From contig JANQLS010000140.1 of assembly GCA_028280485.1 (NCBI GenBank), positions 1 through 64,000 of the forward strand: 64,000 nt of DNA. The letters are read 5' to 3'. Both the position numbers and the translations under genes were made by a program. A model generated the notes under the pieces. The model did no database searches. It worked only from the letters and a program-made list of their open reading frames with translations, and had not been told where the DNA came from. Shown in pieces: positions 17,665 through 26,800 of the stretch. This DNA comes from Planctomycetota bacterium. Its GTDB lineage: Bacteria; Planctomycetota; UBA8108; JACQVS01. Position 1 is the stretch's first letter. Each line of letters opens with the position of its first letter.

Positions 17665-17901
17665 TTACAGTTTTGCGTGAGCACCATCACAAAAAGGAGC
17701 ATTTCCCGTTCGTTTACACTGACAGAGCGCACAGCGCTTTTTGTCTTCAACTGAAAATTCTTGGGGAGAGAATTCGGTTCCCGAGTGACTACCATCACAG
17801 AAGGGCTGGTTCTGAGATTCTCCACAAGTACAGTAATAGTAAGTACCTGCCTCTAACTCAAGAACCGAAGGACGCGTGTCAGCAATTTTGGGATCAGCCA
17901 T
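17665..17901 (-). CDS. Double-CDGSH iron-sulfur protein
   Basis: A 78-aa protein with two mitoNEET-type CDGSH motifs: C24-x-C26…C35-DGSH39 and C60-x-C62…C71-DGAH75. Each can hold a [2Fe-2S] cluster with three Cys and one His. Tandem CDGSH proteins are usual in bacteria and serve as small electron carriers or cluster-transfer proteins. It is transcribed in the same direction as the arsS-like gene 108 bp downstream. Confidence 0.93.
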   Translation of the reverse strand: MADPKIADTRPSVLELEAGTYYYCTCGESQNQPFCDGSHSGTEFSPQEFSVEDKKRCALCQCKRTGNAPFCDGAHAKL

Positions 17902-18047
17902 AGTTGATCTCCCTCTTTTAAAAATCCACGGTGATTTTCAACTGGAACGACCGGAACGGGTATAGAGTTCCGGCATCACGATTATTTCTCTCAGGCCCTT
18001 CCGATTTCCTCACGGAATGAGCCCTGTCTCTTCACTTCTTACTTTTT

Positions 18048-19049
18048 CTAAGGGCTCTCCCAAACGTTCGACTCGGCCGAACGGAAAAGAGCTTCTAAGA
18101 CCTTCATATTCGAGACCGCATCTTCTAATGGAGTTGCCACTTGGCCATTTTCCTGAATGGCCTGGGAAAATCGATCTCCCTGTACGGTGTACTGATCACA
18201 GATCGGCATCTCGGTGGTTTCGACACTTCCCCCGTCGAGTTCCGAGCCATCATCACTAAAAATACGGCAGGGTGCATCCGGCGGTGCATTAAAGGGAATT
18301 TGAATCTCGAGACGCTTCTTCGTTCCGAAGAACATCATGCGTTGGTAGGGAACCATTTGCGTTGAGCACGTAAAGGTGAGATGCCCCGAAGGAAAATCGA
18401 GTAAGCCCGAGGAGAGGCGATCGGTTTTAAACTCGGGATCCCTATCGATGAGCCCAACGACTCGAGTGGGTTCTTCATTGAAGATAAATCGAGATGTCGT
18501 TATGGGGTAACAACCGATATCGTAGAGGGCTCCCCCGCCGATTTCAGCTTGGTTTCTAATGTCCTCCCCGTTTCGGTTGAAATAGCTAAAAAAGCCCTGA
18601 ATAGCTTTAATTTCACCGATCTCACCCGACTTGATTCGATTTTTAACTTCGAGCCACTGCGGGTGAGTTCTCACCATGAAGGCCTCGGTGATCAGGACTC
18701 CCGTACGATCGCGGGCATCGACCAAAGTTTGAGCTTCTTCAGAGGTCAGCGCGATCGGCTTTTCACAAAGAACGTGCTTCCCTGCTTCAGCCGCTTTGAT
18801 CGACCAGGGAACGTGCTCGTGGTTCGGCAAGGGATTGTAGATGGCATCGATATCAGGGTCAGCTAAGAGATCTTCGTAGCTCCCGTAGGCCTTTTCGATT
18901 CCCAAACGATCGGCAGCAGCTTTAGCTCGATCTAGTGACCGACTAGCAATTCCTGTGATTTCACTTCGTTCACCTTGTTGCATCGCGGGGATAACTTTTT
19001 CAGTCGCGATCTTGGCAACTCCGATGACCCCCCACCTCACTTTTTTCAT
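18048..19049 (-). CDS. Gfo/Idh/MocA family NAD(P)-dependent oxidoreductase
   Basis: A 333-aa cytoplasmic dehydrogenase of sugar or cyclitol type. The Rossmann fold starts at once (WGVIGVAKIA), the family EKP motif is intact (VLCEKPIAL), and the conserved GGGALYDIGCYPI helix with the downstream His/Asp-rich core is present. The substrate cannot be told from sequence; the nearest type is the xylose/glucose-fructose oxidoreductase-like group. It is divergent from the WaaP-like gene across an 80-bp gap. Confidence 0.9.
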   Translation of the reverse strand: MKKVRWGVIGVAKIATEKVIPAMQQGERSEITGIASRSLDRAKAAADRLGIEKAYGSYEDLLADPDIDAIYNPLPNHEHVPWSIKAAEAGKHVLCEKPIALTSEEAQTLVDARDRTGVLITEAFMVRTHPQWLEVKNRIKSGEIGEIKAIQGFFSYFNRNGEDIRNQAEIGGGALYDIGCYPITTSRFIFNEEPTRVVGLIDRDPEFKTDRLSSGLLDFPSGHLTFTCSTQMVPYQRMMFFGTKKRLEIQIPFNAPPDAPCRIFSDDGSELDGGSVETTEMPICDQYTVQGDRFSQAIQENGQVATPLEDAVSNMKVLEALFRSAESNVWESP

Positions 19050-19130
19050 GTTTAACTCCGTGATAAGCTAATGAGTTGGTGATGTCGCTCACAAACAGAA
19101 CTCAAATTTCCTATTAATTTAAAAGACAGA

Positions 19131-20087
19131 TTGAACTCACAAGCACCACCTGGAGTCAAGTCCAGTCAGAAAATCTCTCAAAAACTTCCTAAATTAAGGT
19201 CATCCAATTGGTTGATTTCAGCAGATTTAGCCCATCTTTCGCCAAATCAGCTTCAATTGGAATTGAGTGAAATTCAATCCAAAACAAGACCCGACAAGAG
19301 CACCCGCAAGCGCCAGTTAGAAACACTTACAGTCAACCAACTGCTCTCAACCACTGCCTTAAAGAGCGTCAATCTCTCTGGGGAACAAAGAATCGTGAGG
19401 AAATCTGAGTCTTTTCCTTTCCCGGGCGGACTGCGCACTCTATTTAGAAGCTCTTCAAGTTTTAGAGAATTTCAGAGTCTGACTCAACTTTTAGAACTGA
19501 ACATTCCTTGTTTTGTTCCAGTTCTAGCGCACGAGGTTCGTCGAGGTCCCCTCATCGAACAAACGAGCTTAATCACGATTGAAGTACCCGATGGTATCAA
19601 CTTATCTAAATGGTTCCGTGATCCCCAAAGCCAAAAAGATTCTTCGATCGAACCTCAACTTCTGTTAAAAGAGCTTCCCAAACTTTTAAAGATCTTCAGC
19701 GAAATTCATAAAAACGGTTTCTACGGCCAAACTCTATTCGCTAAGAACATCTTTATGGTGATAAAGGAAGGGTCGTTGATGTTCTACCTCTACGATCTTC
19801 CCAGAAGTAAGAACCGACCTAATACTTCACTCCATTTCCCGATGGCGAGTTATGATCTGGCTTGTTTAGATCGTTGGGCCCACCTTTGGTTGAGCCGTTC
19901 CCAACGCCTGAGGTTGCTCAAGGTTTATTTGAAGGAACTGAATTTAAGCCCAGATTGGAAACGCTGGGCTAAAAAAATTGAGCTCCGTCGACAGCGTTTC
20001 TTAAGAGAGACATTCTTAAGTTGGGCGAGCCATTGGGTGAGGCGCAGACTCAAACAAGTCCCGATCATCGGGAAATGGGTCAGATAA
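19131..20087 (+). CDS. WaaP/Kdo-kinase-like protein, probably a pseudokinase
   Basis: A 318-aa protein with a TTG start (no ATG or GTG in the N-terminal region; weak ribosome site). The centre resembles lipopolysaccharide core kinases: a basic strand pair FRSSSSFREFQSLTQLLEL then IPCFVPVL, and a catalytic-loop remnant GFYGQTLFAKN where family members have H-x-D-L-x3-N. Here the Asp is replaced by Thr while the Asn is kept, so phosphotransfer is doubtful. The C-terminal 60 residues are very basic and amphipathic, fitting attachment to the inner membrane face. A role in envelope glycolipid handling is inferred only. Confidence 0.6.
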   Translation: MNSQAPPGVKSSQKISQKLPKLRSSNWLISADLAHLSPNQLQLELSEIQSKTRPDKSTRKRQLETLTVNQLLSTTALKSVNLSGEQRIVRKSESFPFPGGLRTLFRSSSSFREFQSLTQLLELNIPCFVPVLAHEVRRGPLIEQTSLITIEVPDGINLSKWFRDPQSQKDSSIEPQLLLKELPKLLKIFSEIHKNGFYGQTLFAKNIFMVIKEGSLMFYLYDLPRSKNRPNTSLHFPMASYDLACLDRWAHLWLSRSQRLRLLKVYLKELNLSPDWKRWAKKIELRRQRFLRETFLSWASHWVRRRLKQVPIIGKWVR

Positions 20088-20216
20088 AATACGTTTTCAG
20101 AATATCTTTTAGTTCCCAGAACTCTCAATCCAACCTCTTCTGAGTAAGAAGTCGAACTCATTCGTCTTTTTGGTCGATAGATGAGGACGGTCAACATTTT
20201 TTGGAGGATAACCAAA

Positions 20217-20948
20217 GTGGATAAGCTTCTTAGTCAAAAAAGGATTATCGTCACCGGTAGCGGAAAAGGCCTCGGCCTCGCGATCGCGGGTGCTTTAGCG
20301 GTAGACGGAGCAAAACTGATGCTCGTCGGAAGAAACGCAGAAGCATTAGAAGCCGCCAGCCAACGTATGCGTGATTTGGGTACGGAAGCTAGTCACATCG
20401 CCTGTGACCTCAACGACCCCGATAGTCCTCAAAAAATTGTCGACGCCACAGTAAAAGAATTGGGTGGTATCGATGGTTTAGTGAATAACGCCGGTATTTT
20501 TGTTTGGAAAAAGTTCACTGATCTTTCACGTGAAGATTACGAAAACACGATCGCCACCAACTTAAATGCACCGTTTCACCTCAGTCATGCTGTCGCTAAA
20601 GCGATGATTGAACAAGGATCGGGTGGATCGATCATCAATATTTCATCGATCCACGGTAAAACTCCTGATCCCAGTGTCGTTCCTCACTGCGCTTCAAAAG
20701 CTGGCTTGATCGCATTGAGTCAAGCGATGGCTGAAGCGGTAAGGGAACACTCGATTCGAGTGAACGCCGTTTGCCCAGGAGCCATCCAGCCCGACAGTGG
20801 TGATCGACGATCATCCAATCCCAACGAAAAAGTAACTCAATCCGATGTCGCTACCGTTGTTGCGTTCCTCTCATCGGATCTTTCTTCAGCAATTACAGGA
20901 GCCGCTATGGATGTCAACGGCTCAACCCGAACAGTTATCAAAGCCTAA
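20217..20948 (+). CDS. Short-chain dehydrogenase/reductase with altered active site
   Basis: A 243-aa SDR. A GTG start at 20217 has a strong GGAGG 9 nt upstream (20203-20207), which decides the start. The Rossmann motif TGSGKGLG (13-20), NNAG (about 90-93) and the catalytic Ser (about S143/S144) are present. At the Y-x3-K position it reads H157-C-A-S-K161: the catalytic Tyr is missing, as if one codon were lost from an HYCASK-type sequence. It may therefore be inactive or have changed chemistry. The pentapeptide gene follows after 7 bp, so they are co-transcribed. Confidence 0.85.
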   Translation: MDKLLSQKRIIVTGSGKGLGLAIAGALAVDGAKLMLVGRNAEALEAASQRMRDLGTEASHIACDLNDPDSPQKIVDATVKELGGIDGLVNNAGIFVWKKFTDLSREDYENTIATNLNAPFHLSHAVAKAMIEQGSGGSIINISSIHGKTPDPSVVPHCASKAGLIALSQAMAEAVREHSIRVNAVCPGAIQPDSGDRRSSNPNEKVTQSDVATVVAFLSSDLSSAITGAAMDVNGSTRTVIKA

Positions 20949-20955
20949 TTTCGTC

Positions 20956-22197
20956 ATGTCAACTCAAGTCACTGCTAACGAACTACTGCAAAAGCTAAAA
21001 CAGGGAGAAGGGGTATGTGATCTCGATCTTCGAGGTATGGTTCTCGAAAAAGCGTATCTGCGCGGAGGAAAGATCACTCGCTGCGATCTCTCAGACGCTA
21101 GTTTACTAGGCGCAGAGCTTCAAGAAGCCACCATCAATGAAAGTCGATTTGAACGAGCTGACTTGAGATTTTCAAATTTTAGCCACTCCCAGGCTAAAGG
21201 AACGGTCTTTTCGAGCGCCCGCTTACAATCTTGTAATTTTAACAAGATCAAAGCTAATGGCTCAGTCTTTAGAAATGTTGAGCTTGAAAAAGCAAACTTT
21301 GAGGGCGCTCGACTCGACCACACTCACTGGGATCATTCCACGATTAGAAACATCAATTTTTCCAAGATTCATTCCATGAATCACGCTTCCTTTTTTGAAG
21401 CTGACTGTGAATCCGTTTTATTCATCGGATTAAAAATTGATGGTTTCCAAATTCGTGAGGCCTACCTTCGACTCGTTTCATTTTTAGAAGCCCAGCTGAC
21501 CGGATCGGTCTTTGAGGGTACTCGGATGTCTCGTACGATCTTTAGTGACGCCGACCTCTCTCGATCCAATCTTAAAGACATCAAAGCTTCACATTGCCTT
21601 TTCAAGGGAACGGATCTTGAATACGCCGATTTAAGCGATTCCGTTTTAGAAGATTCGAACTTAAATGGATCCCGTTTGGTCAAAGCTCAGCTTAAAAATC
21701 TAACGACCATCGGTAATGTCACATTTGTTTTCGCCAATTTGGAATGCGCTGATTTAAGCGAAGCTCTTCTAGATCAAGTTGATTTCAGTTCAGCAAAATT
21801 AGATAGCGCTGTCATCAGCCAAGCATCATTAAAAGGGGCAAAGTTCATTGATGCTTCCCTCGAAGGAATCGATTTATCAAAAAGCGCTCTCAACGGAAGT
21901 GATTTTTCAGGGGCGAATCTTCAAGAAGCCAATTTAGAGGGAGCTGATTTAAGGAAGGCGAATTTAAGCTCAGCCAACCTTCGTGAAGCCTTACTCATCG
22001 AGACCAATCTCTTTGGCGCCAATCTCGAGGGAGCAAAAGTCAATTGGGAATCGATTACTCAAGCTCAACTCGGCGAAAAAGAACTCATCGGCCTACAACT
22101 TTACGGCCCGATCCCCGGCTTCCCTCAACCGACTGAAGACGATGCCATCACGGTGACCCAAGAGATGGCCGCGAAATTGTTTAAGAAGTTGTATTAG
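20956..22197 (+). CDS. Pentapeptide-repeat protein
   Basis: A 413-aa protein made almost wholly of A(D/N)LxX pentapeptide repeats (about residues 35-385; for example ADLRFSNF, GANLQEANLEGADLRKANL), which fold into a right-handed quadrilateral beta-helix. A short C-terminal tail follows. Function varies across the family (scaffold, gyrase mimic, secreted effector), and nothing here picks one. No signal peptide is seen. The ATG at 20956 lies 7 bp after the SDR. The TAG stop (22195-22197) is the first triplet of the repeat element that follows. Confidence 0.9.
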   Translation: MSTQVTANELLQKLKQGEGVCDLDLRGMVLEKAYLRGGKITRCDLSDASLLGAELQEATINESRFERADLRFSNFSHSQAKGTVFSSARLQSCNFNKIKANGSVFRNVELEKANFEGARLDHTHWDHSTIRNINFSKIHSMNHASFFEADCESVLFIGLKIDGFQIREAYLRLVSFLEAQLTGSVFEGTRMSRTIFSDADLSRSNLKDIKASHCLFKGTDLEYADLSDSVLEDSNLNGSRLVKAQLKNLTTIGNVTFVFANLECADLSEALLDQVDFSSAKLDSAVISQASLKGAKFIDASLEGIDLSKSALNGSDFSGANLQEANLEGADLRKANLSSANLREALLIETNLFGANLEGAKVNWESITQAQLGEKELIGLQLYGPIPGFPQPTEDDAITVTQEMAAKLFKKLY

Positions 22198-22515
22198 TAG
22201 TAGGCTCGCTCCGCGAGTCGTATTTCTCCACTCGCCCAAACGATTTCATCTTACAAAATCTAAAACTCCCAGGGCTGAAAGCCCGCCACTTTATAGCCCA
22301 GGGCAGAGCGAAGCGACGCCCTGGGTAGAGGATTGGAAAAAAATTAGCCCTGTAAGGGCGACACTACGGTGAGTTTCATCTGCAATACTGGACTAATTAA
22401 CCCGAAGCGCTAGCGAGGGGATGGATTCACTCAGAATTACGTTTTGTTGATTCCAATCAATTGACCCAATTAGACACTTTCACTTCGTACGACTCGCGGA
22501 GCGAGCCTACTACTA
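22195..22515. repeat. Nested palindromic element between convergent genes (R3, copy 1)
   Basis: Perfect 28-bp inverted arms (22195-22222 and 22488-22515) begin TAGTAGTAGGCTCGC. The outermost TAG on each side is the stop codon of the flanking gene. The interior holds other repeat modules: a CCCAGGGC-type palindrome (22268-22325), AGCCCT/AGGGC (22345-22360) and one R1 arm (22397-22420). Similar units are at 40865-41171 and around 42232-42507. Confidence 0.85.
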
Positions 22516-23319
22516 CGCCCCGCAACATTTTTTAAACTTCTTACCACTACCGCAAGGGCAAGGTGAATTGGGGCGAACTTTGGTATCTTCTACTTGGGGT
22601 GTGGCCTTCGCCTTCTTTTCTTTGATCTTTAAGAACATGGGAAAGAGAAGAAGAATGGGAATAACGGGCGCTCCAACAATAGCATGACCTTGGACAACCT
22701 TCCCGAGGAATTGAACCATCTCAGGGTCTGCGATGACGAATCCCATTTTGTTTAAATATTCCCAAGCGAGACTATAGAAAACATTATATGCAATGATGAG
22801 GGAATGAACGTTGTAGAGAATGGCAGCGGATATCACCCCCCACCACCAACGACGCTTTATTTTTTCAAAGGGGATTAAGAATATTAAGGTAAGAAATAAG
22901 ATGAGATTCCAAGTCACTTCATGAGTAACTAAGGAGATTTGGTAGGGAACTTGTTGATTTGATGTAACCTGATCTTCGGTTAGATATTTTCCTAAGACTG
23001 GATCGTAATAAAGACCGGTTTCGAGTTTGTATTTACCCTCTTTTTGATCCCAAAAATAAATATTTTCAGCTGGGGGGGCCCCGTCAAACCAAGTGAGATA
23101 ATATCCACTTAAATCAACGACTACATCTTGGTAGAACCCCCGAATGCCGTACCAAATCCCAACCGATACTCCCAGAAAAGCAAAGATCTTAAGAACCGTC
23201 GACAGCTTGAGCTGGGGTAGGTTCCAAGCCGCGGAGGGCGCGTTGGGCCCAGAGGTACCAGAAGATGAGGGCGACGGCGATGGTGATGGCTTGCCAGATG
23301 TAGAGGTGGACATCGTCAA
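22513..23319 (-). CDS. Membrane protein with C-terminal SEC-C motif, exosortase partner
   Basis: About four membrane helices (residues about 42-60, 135-150, 160-182, 222-236) and an extracytoplasmic loop rich in Tyr/Trp. The tail is a SEC-C zinc motif (NSPCPCGSGKKFKKCCG). The only ATGs (23319, 23313) lie 125-130 bp inside the upstream exosortase gene. The first 37 residues they give are a Ser/Pro-rich string that looks like an out-of-frame reading of the exosortase, so the true N-terminus is near residue 38, made by an unusual start or a frameshift. It may correspond to the exosortase-associated membrane proteins found beside some exosortases. Confidence 0.65.
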   Translation of the reverse strand: MTMSTSTSGKPSPSPSPSSSGTSGPNAPSAAWNLPQLKLSTVLKIFAFLGVSVGIWYGIRGFYQDVVVDLSGYYLTWFDGAPPAENIYFWDQKEGKYKLETGLYYDPVLGKYLTEDQVTSNQQVPYQISLVTHEVTWNLILFLTLIFLIPFEKIKRRWWWGVISAAILYNVHSLIIAYNVFYSLAWEYLNKMGFVIADPEMVQFLGKVVQGHAIVGAPVIPILLLFPMFLKIKEKKAKATPQVEDTKVRPNSPCPCGSGKKFKKCCGA

Positions 23320-23761
23320 ATATTTCTGGGTAAGCTTCCCCGATAAAGAACAGGCTAACTAAGCGAACAAGATTGAGCACCATGATTAAAGAGAAGCCGG
23401 CGACGATCCCTTTAATCTTCATTTTCAACTTGGCTGGAAAGGCAACAAGCATAGAGAACAGAATCAGCATTGTAAACTGTCCAGTACAAGCTGAAACCAC
23501 CACCACGGCAAATTTGTTCGTCCAAACCTTGTTCCCCGACATCTCAGCTCCGGCCCCAAATAAGTTGATCCCCCAATAGGTCAACAGGGCGTTGAAGTTC
23601 ATGAAGGGAGTTTGAATCCATTCCTCGTAGAAGGAAGTCAAGGTCACCAAGGTCAGAAGGGTCAGCAAGGGGATCACCCGCAAGACGAACCCGACTTGAT
23701 CTGTTCTCGTCAGGTAACGAATAAAGAAATTCTGGGAACCTTGGGTTGTAGAGTCCGTCAT
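23189..23761 (-). CDS. Exosortase/archaeosortase family protein, XrtH-like
   Basis: A 190-aa polytopic membrane transpeptidase-type enzyme. The exosortase triad is visible: C92 in SACTGQF, R133 in LNLVRLVSL and H152 in FDDVHLYIW, each next to or inside membrane helices. The length is short, as in XrtH-like members. Exosortases cut C-terminal sorting tails (PEP-CTERM and relatives) and hand the protein to the envelope or exopolysaccharide. No protein in the window has an evident C-terminal sorting tail, so the substrates are elsewhere. The next gene overlaps its 3' end by 131 bp in the +1 frame. Confidence 0.85.
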   Translation of the reverse strand: MTDSTTQGSQNFFIRYLTRTDQVGFVLRVIPLLTLLTLVTLTSFYEEWIQTPFMNFNALLTYWGINLFGAGAEMSGNKVWTNKFAVVVVSACTGQFTMLILFSMLVAFPAKLKMKIKGIVAGFSLIMVLNLVRLVSLFFIGEAYPEIFDDVHLYIWQAITIAVALIFWYLWAQRALRGLEPTPAQAVDGS

Positions 23762-23783
23762 GGTGATTTACTTTCAAGCCTTA

Positions 23784-23812
23784 TTAGTTCCTGTTGAATA
23801 AACAGGAACTAA
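23784..23812. repeat. Isolated MH1 first hairpin
   Basis: TTAGTTCCTGTT/AACAGGAACTAA around GAATA; it equals the first module of MH1 copy 2 with two paired changes. It lies between the PQQ-propeller stop and the exosortase start and might act as a transcription barrier. Confidence 0.75.
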
Positions 23813-23877
23813 CTCAGAGACAAGTTTGGGCCAAGGATAGCTTGCAATTAAAATGCCGAAACTTGCTTTTGAGGGAT

Positions 23878-26800
23878 TTAGAAATCCTGAACTCCCTTAA
23901 AGACTTGGACCCCGCTAAGGATAGGAGCTTGGTCTCCCTTAGCTTGAAGCTTGATATTCAAGTTTTTCTCAACCGGGATATTGTAGAACTCTTTTACTAA
24001 AGTTCGATTGATCCCTCCGGCTTCCTTACTGATATCAAAATCTTCTAAGACGACCTTGTCTTGAAGAAGCACATCAAACTTACGCTTCCCTTCAGAGAGG
24101 TCTTCGAGCTCAGCGAAAATCAGTCGAACCGAAAATCGTTTTGTAAGGCTCTGCTTTGAGATCTCTTTGTTGAGTTGATTGAAGCTCCAATGAGCGATAT
24201 GCTTCTTAGAGTCGACTTTGTTCTCTTGGTTGAGCGAGAACTCCTTTGGATCTAAAACCTTATTTGAAATCCTGATTTCATCGATTGCGCTTCCAGGCTT
24301 TAAGCCGGCTCCGACCGCCAAGTCGGGTGTTGCACTATCCCACCACAGGGCTTTCTTGCCTTTACCTTTGGCTTTATTCTCTGCGACCAATTTTCCAGAA
24401 ATGTAAAGGGATCCGGTTCCCGATTCTGCATCGTAAGTGAAGGCGACGTGAGTCCATCGATCTTTGGGAATTTCATCTTTGGCTTCTAAGGTAATCACAC
24501 CTTCATTATCTTTTCCGCGTCGGTTGGAAATGAAGTAGCGTACTCGAACTTTTTTATTATCGATAACGAAGCCGTGCTGTTTATCTTTTCCACTGATACG
24601 AGCATCGAGGTAATCAAAGTTTTCTTTCGCTTTGACCCAGACTTCGCAAGTTATCGAATCTGAACTCAAATTTTTGAAACCAGAAACCTTAGCGGAGAAG
24701 CCTTCCTTTCCAGTCGCAGTCAATCCCAGTTGGTCTTTTTGACCTTGGGATTCGGAGGCACTCGGAGCTGCGCCAAGAACTTTTAACTCCGCTGAGTGGA
24801 TGGAACTCTTAACGGTAACTCCGGCATCTTGACCGTGAACCAAGTTGATCGATAAATCACCAGATCCCACCAAGGCAGAGGCGCCGACCCACTTCAGAGG
24901 ATGAGCTTCAAGTTCCGATTCGTGACGACGTACATAGCGAGCACCCCCAGCCAACTTCGCAGTAATGGGAAGGTCAGGTGACTTACCCCCCACGCTGGGG
25001 AAATCCAACCAGTAAGTTCCTTCAGGACCGCGACGGTCACCAGGAGCCCCTAAATTGACCCCCGCACGCGCGACGGAAGCATCTTTAAAGGAGTGAGGAC
25101 TGAAAGTCCACATTTCGACATCGGGAGCATGAACCAAACCGACAGACGCTTGGTTTTGGTAAGAGCAAGTACAGGTTCGGGTATAGTCCGGAGCACTCAA
25201 AATTCCACCGGCAGCGATGAGGTTGGAAGTACATCCCGAACGGAATCCACCTAAATTACCCGTTCCGCTTTCACCTAAAAGATCGTAATAGCCCGCAGCG
25301 GCTGAACGGAATGTAAGCAGATTGGGGAATCCAATCGCGGTGTTACAACCGTAGTTACGAGTGTATTTCCAATCCGTAGGTTTCCCCGAGATGGGATGTT
25401 TAACCGTGATGGGTTTTCCGGTGAAAATATCTAAGGCGTAACCCGCATTACCGTAACCTTGAGTGATCACCCATTCGCCCAAAAGAATACAGGGCCCTTC
25501 GTACTTCTTACTGTTCTTCCAAATAATCTCGCCCGTCTTACCTTGATAAGCGGTCATGCCTTGACCGACTTCATCATTGGCGCGGTCGCGTGCTTTGGAA
25601 CCGGCTTGGAGGACAACATCGTGCTCTACTGAATAAGAGAGCCAAGTCCCGAAGACACTTGTTTTGTCTTCCCAGACTTCCTTACCCGTTTTAAGATTTA
25701 AAGCGACAACACGAGCTTTCTCGTTATAGGGCAGACCACGACGTTTGAAGTATCCTTCTTGAGCTGTATTCATCTTATCGATGAAGAAAACCTTGCCTCC
25801 ACCAACAGCAATCGAATTGTGACGGATACGATAAGCACCTTCATGTTCCCACAAAACTTTCCCACTGTGGCGATCCATCGCTACTAACCGCTTACTTCCG
25901 GTTCGAAGATGGCTGTTAAACTTACCCGCTACGATAGAACTGTAACCGGGTAAGCCGAAACACTTGTTGAGAAGCTTACGCTTGATCACTAAGGCACCGT
26001 GGTCATCCGCTTTTCTTCCGGGCACGGCGGTTAGATATTTCTTGTATTCTTCAACGATCCCCTCAGCATCCTTTTTGATGAGGATACGCTCGGTGATGTG
26101 CTCATAAATCTTTTCGGTATGAAGAAGCTTATTCACGTTGGCGAGCAGGTAAGCTCGCATCGGAGCATCCTTCCCTGTCTTTCGCTTCCGTTCATCGACC
26201 GTTTTGAAATTCACCAGGGCATCGATTTTAGCGGCAATTTCCTTTTTCAGGCCATCACCCTTTAAACCGTTGAAATTCTTGATGGTGTAATCAGGAGTCA
26301 CGAAATCTTCAAGTTCGGCTCCAGCGAGGAGGGTGTCTCCAGAAATACCGATATAACCCCACTCTGGATCATCCTTTTCACCGGGACGTTTAGGCAGTTT
26401 AAAGGCTGAAATCGTTTTTCCGGTTTTAGGGTCTAAACGAAGACATTCCTTCTTGTAGACCACGTAGACCCCATCCGCGAGGGAGACGTAGTTACTTCCG
26501 ATGGCATTCGCACCCGGCTCATGAGAGGTGTAATCGTAGTAAATCCCCACATCTTTGAGCTGACGTTCCCAGAGGAAACGGCCGGTGTAAATGTCGATGG
26601 CTCTCAACATACTACGCCCTTCGATGAAGAGCCTTCCCGCAACGATTTGAGGCGTGGGGCCATGACCGTGCCGAGGCAAAACTCCTTCATTTGAAGGACC
26701 ACCAAACCAGAGGACTCCAAGGGGAAGTTTCACCCTCACATCTTTAGAGGTCACACTGTTGGCGACATCGCCATTTTGGTGTGTCCACTCTGAAGATCCT

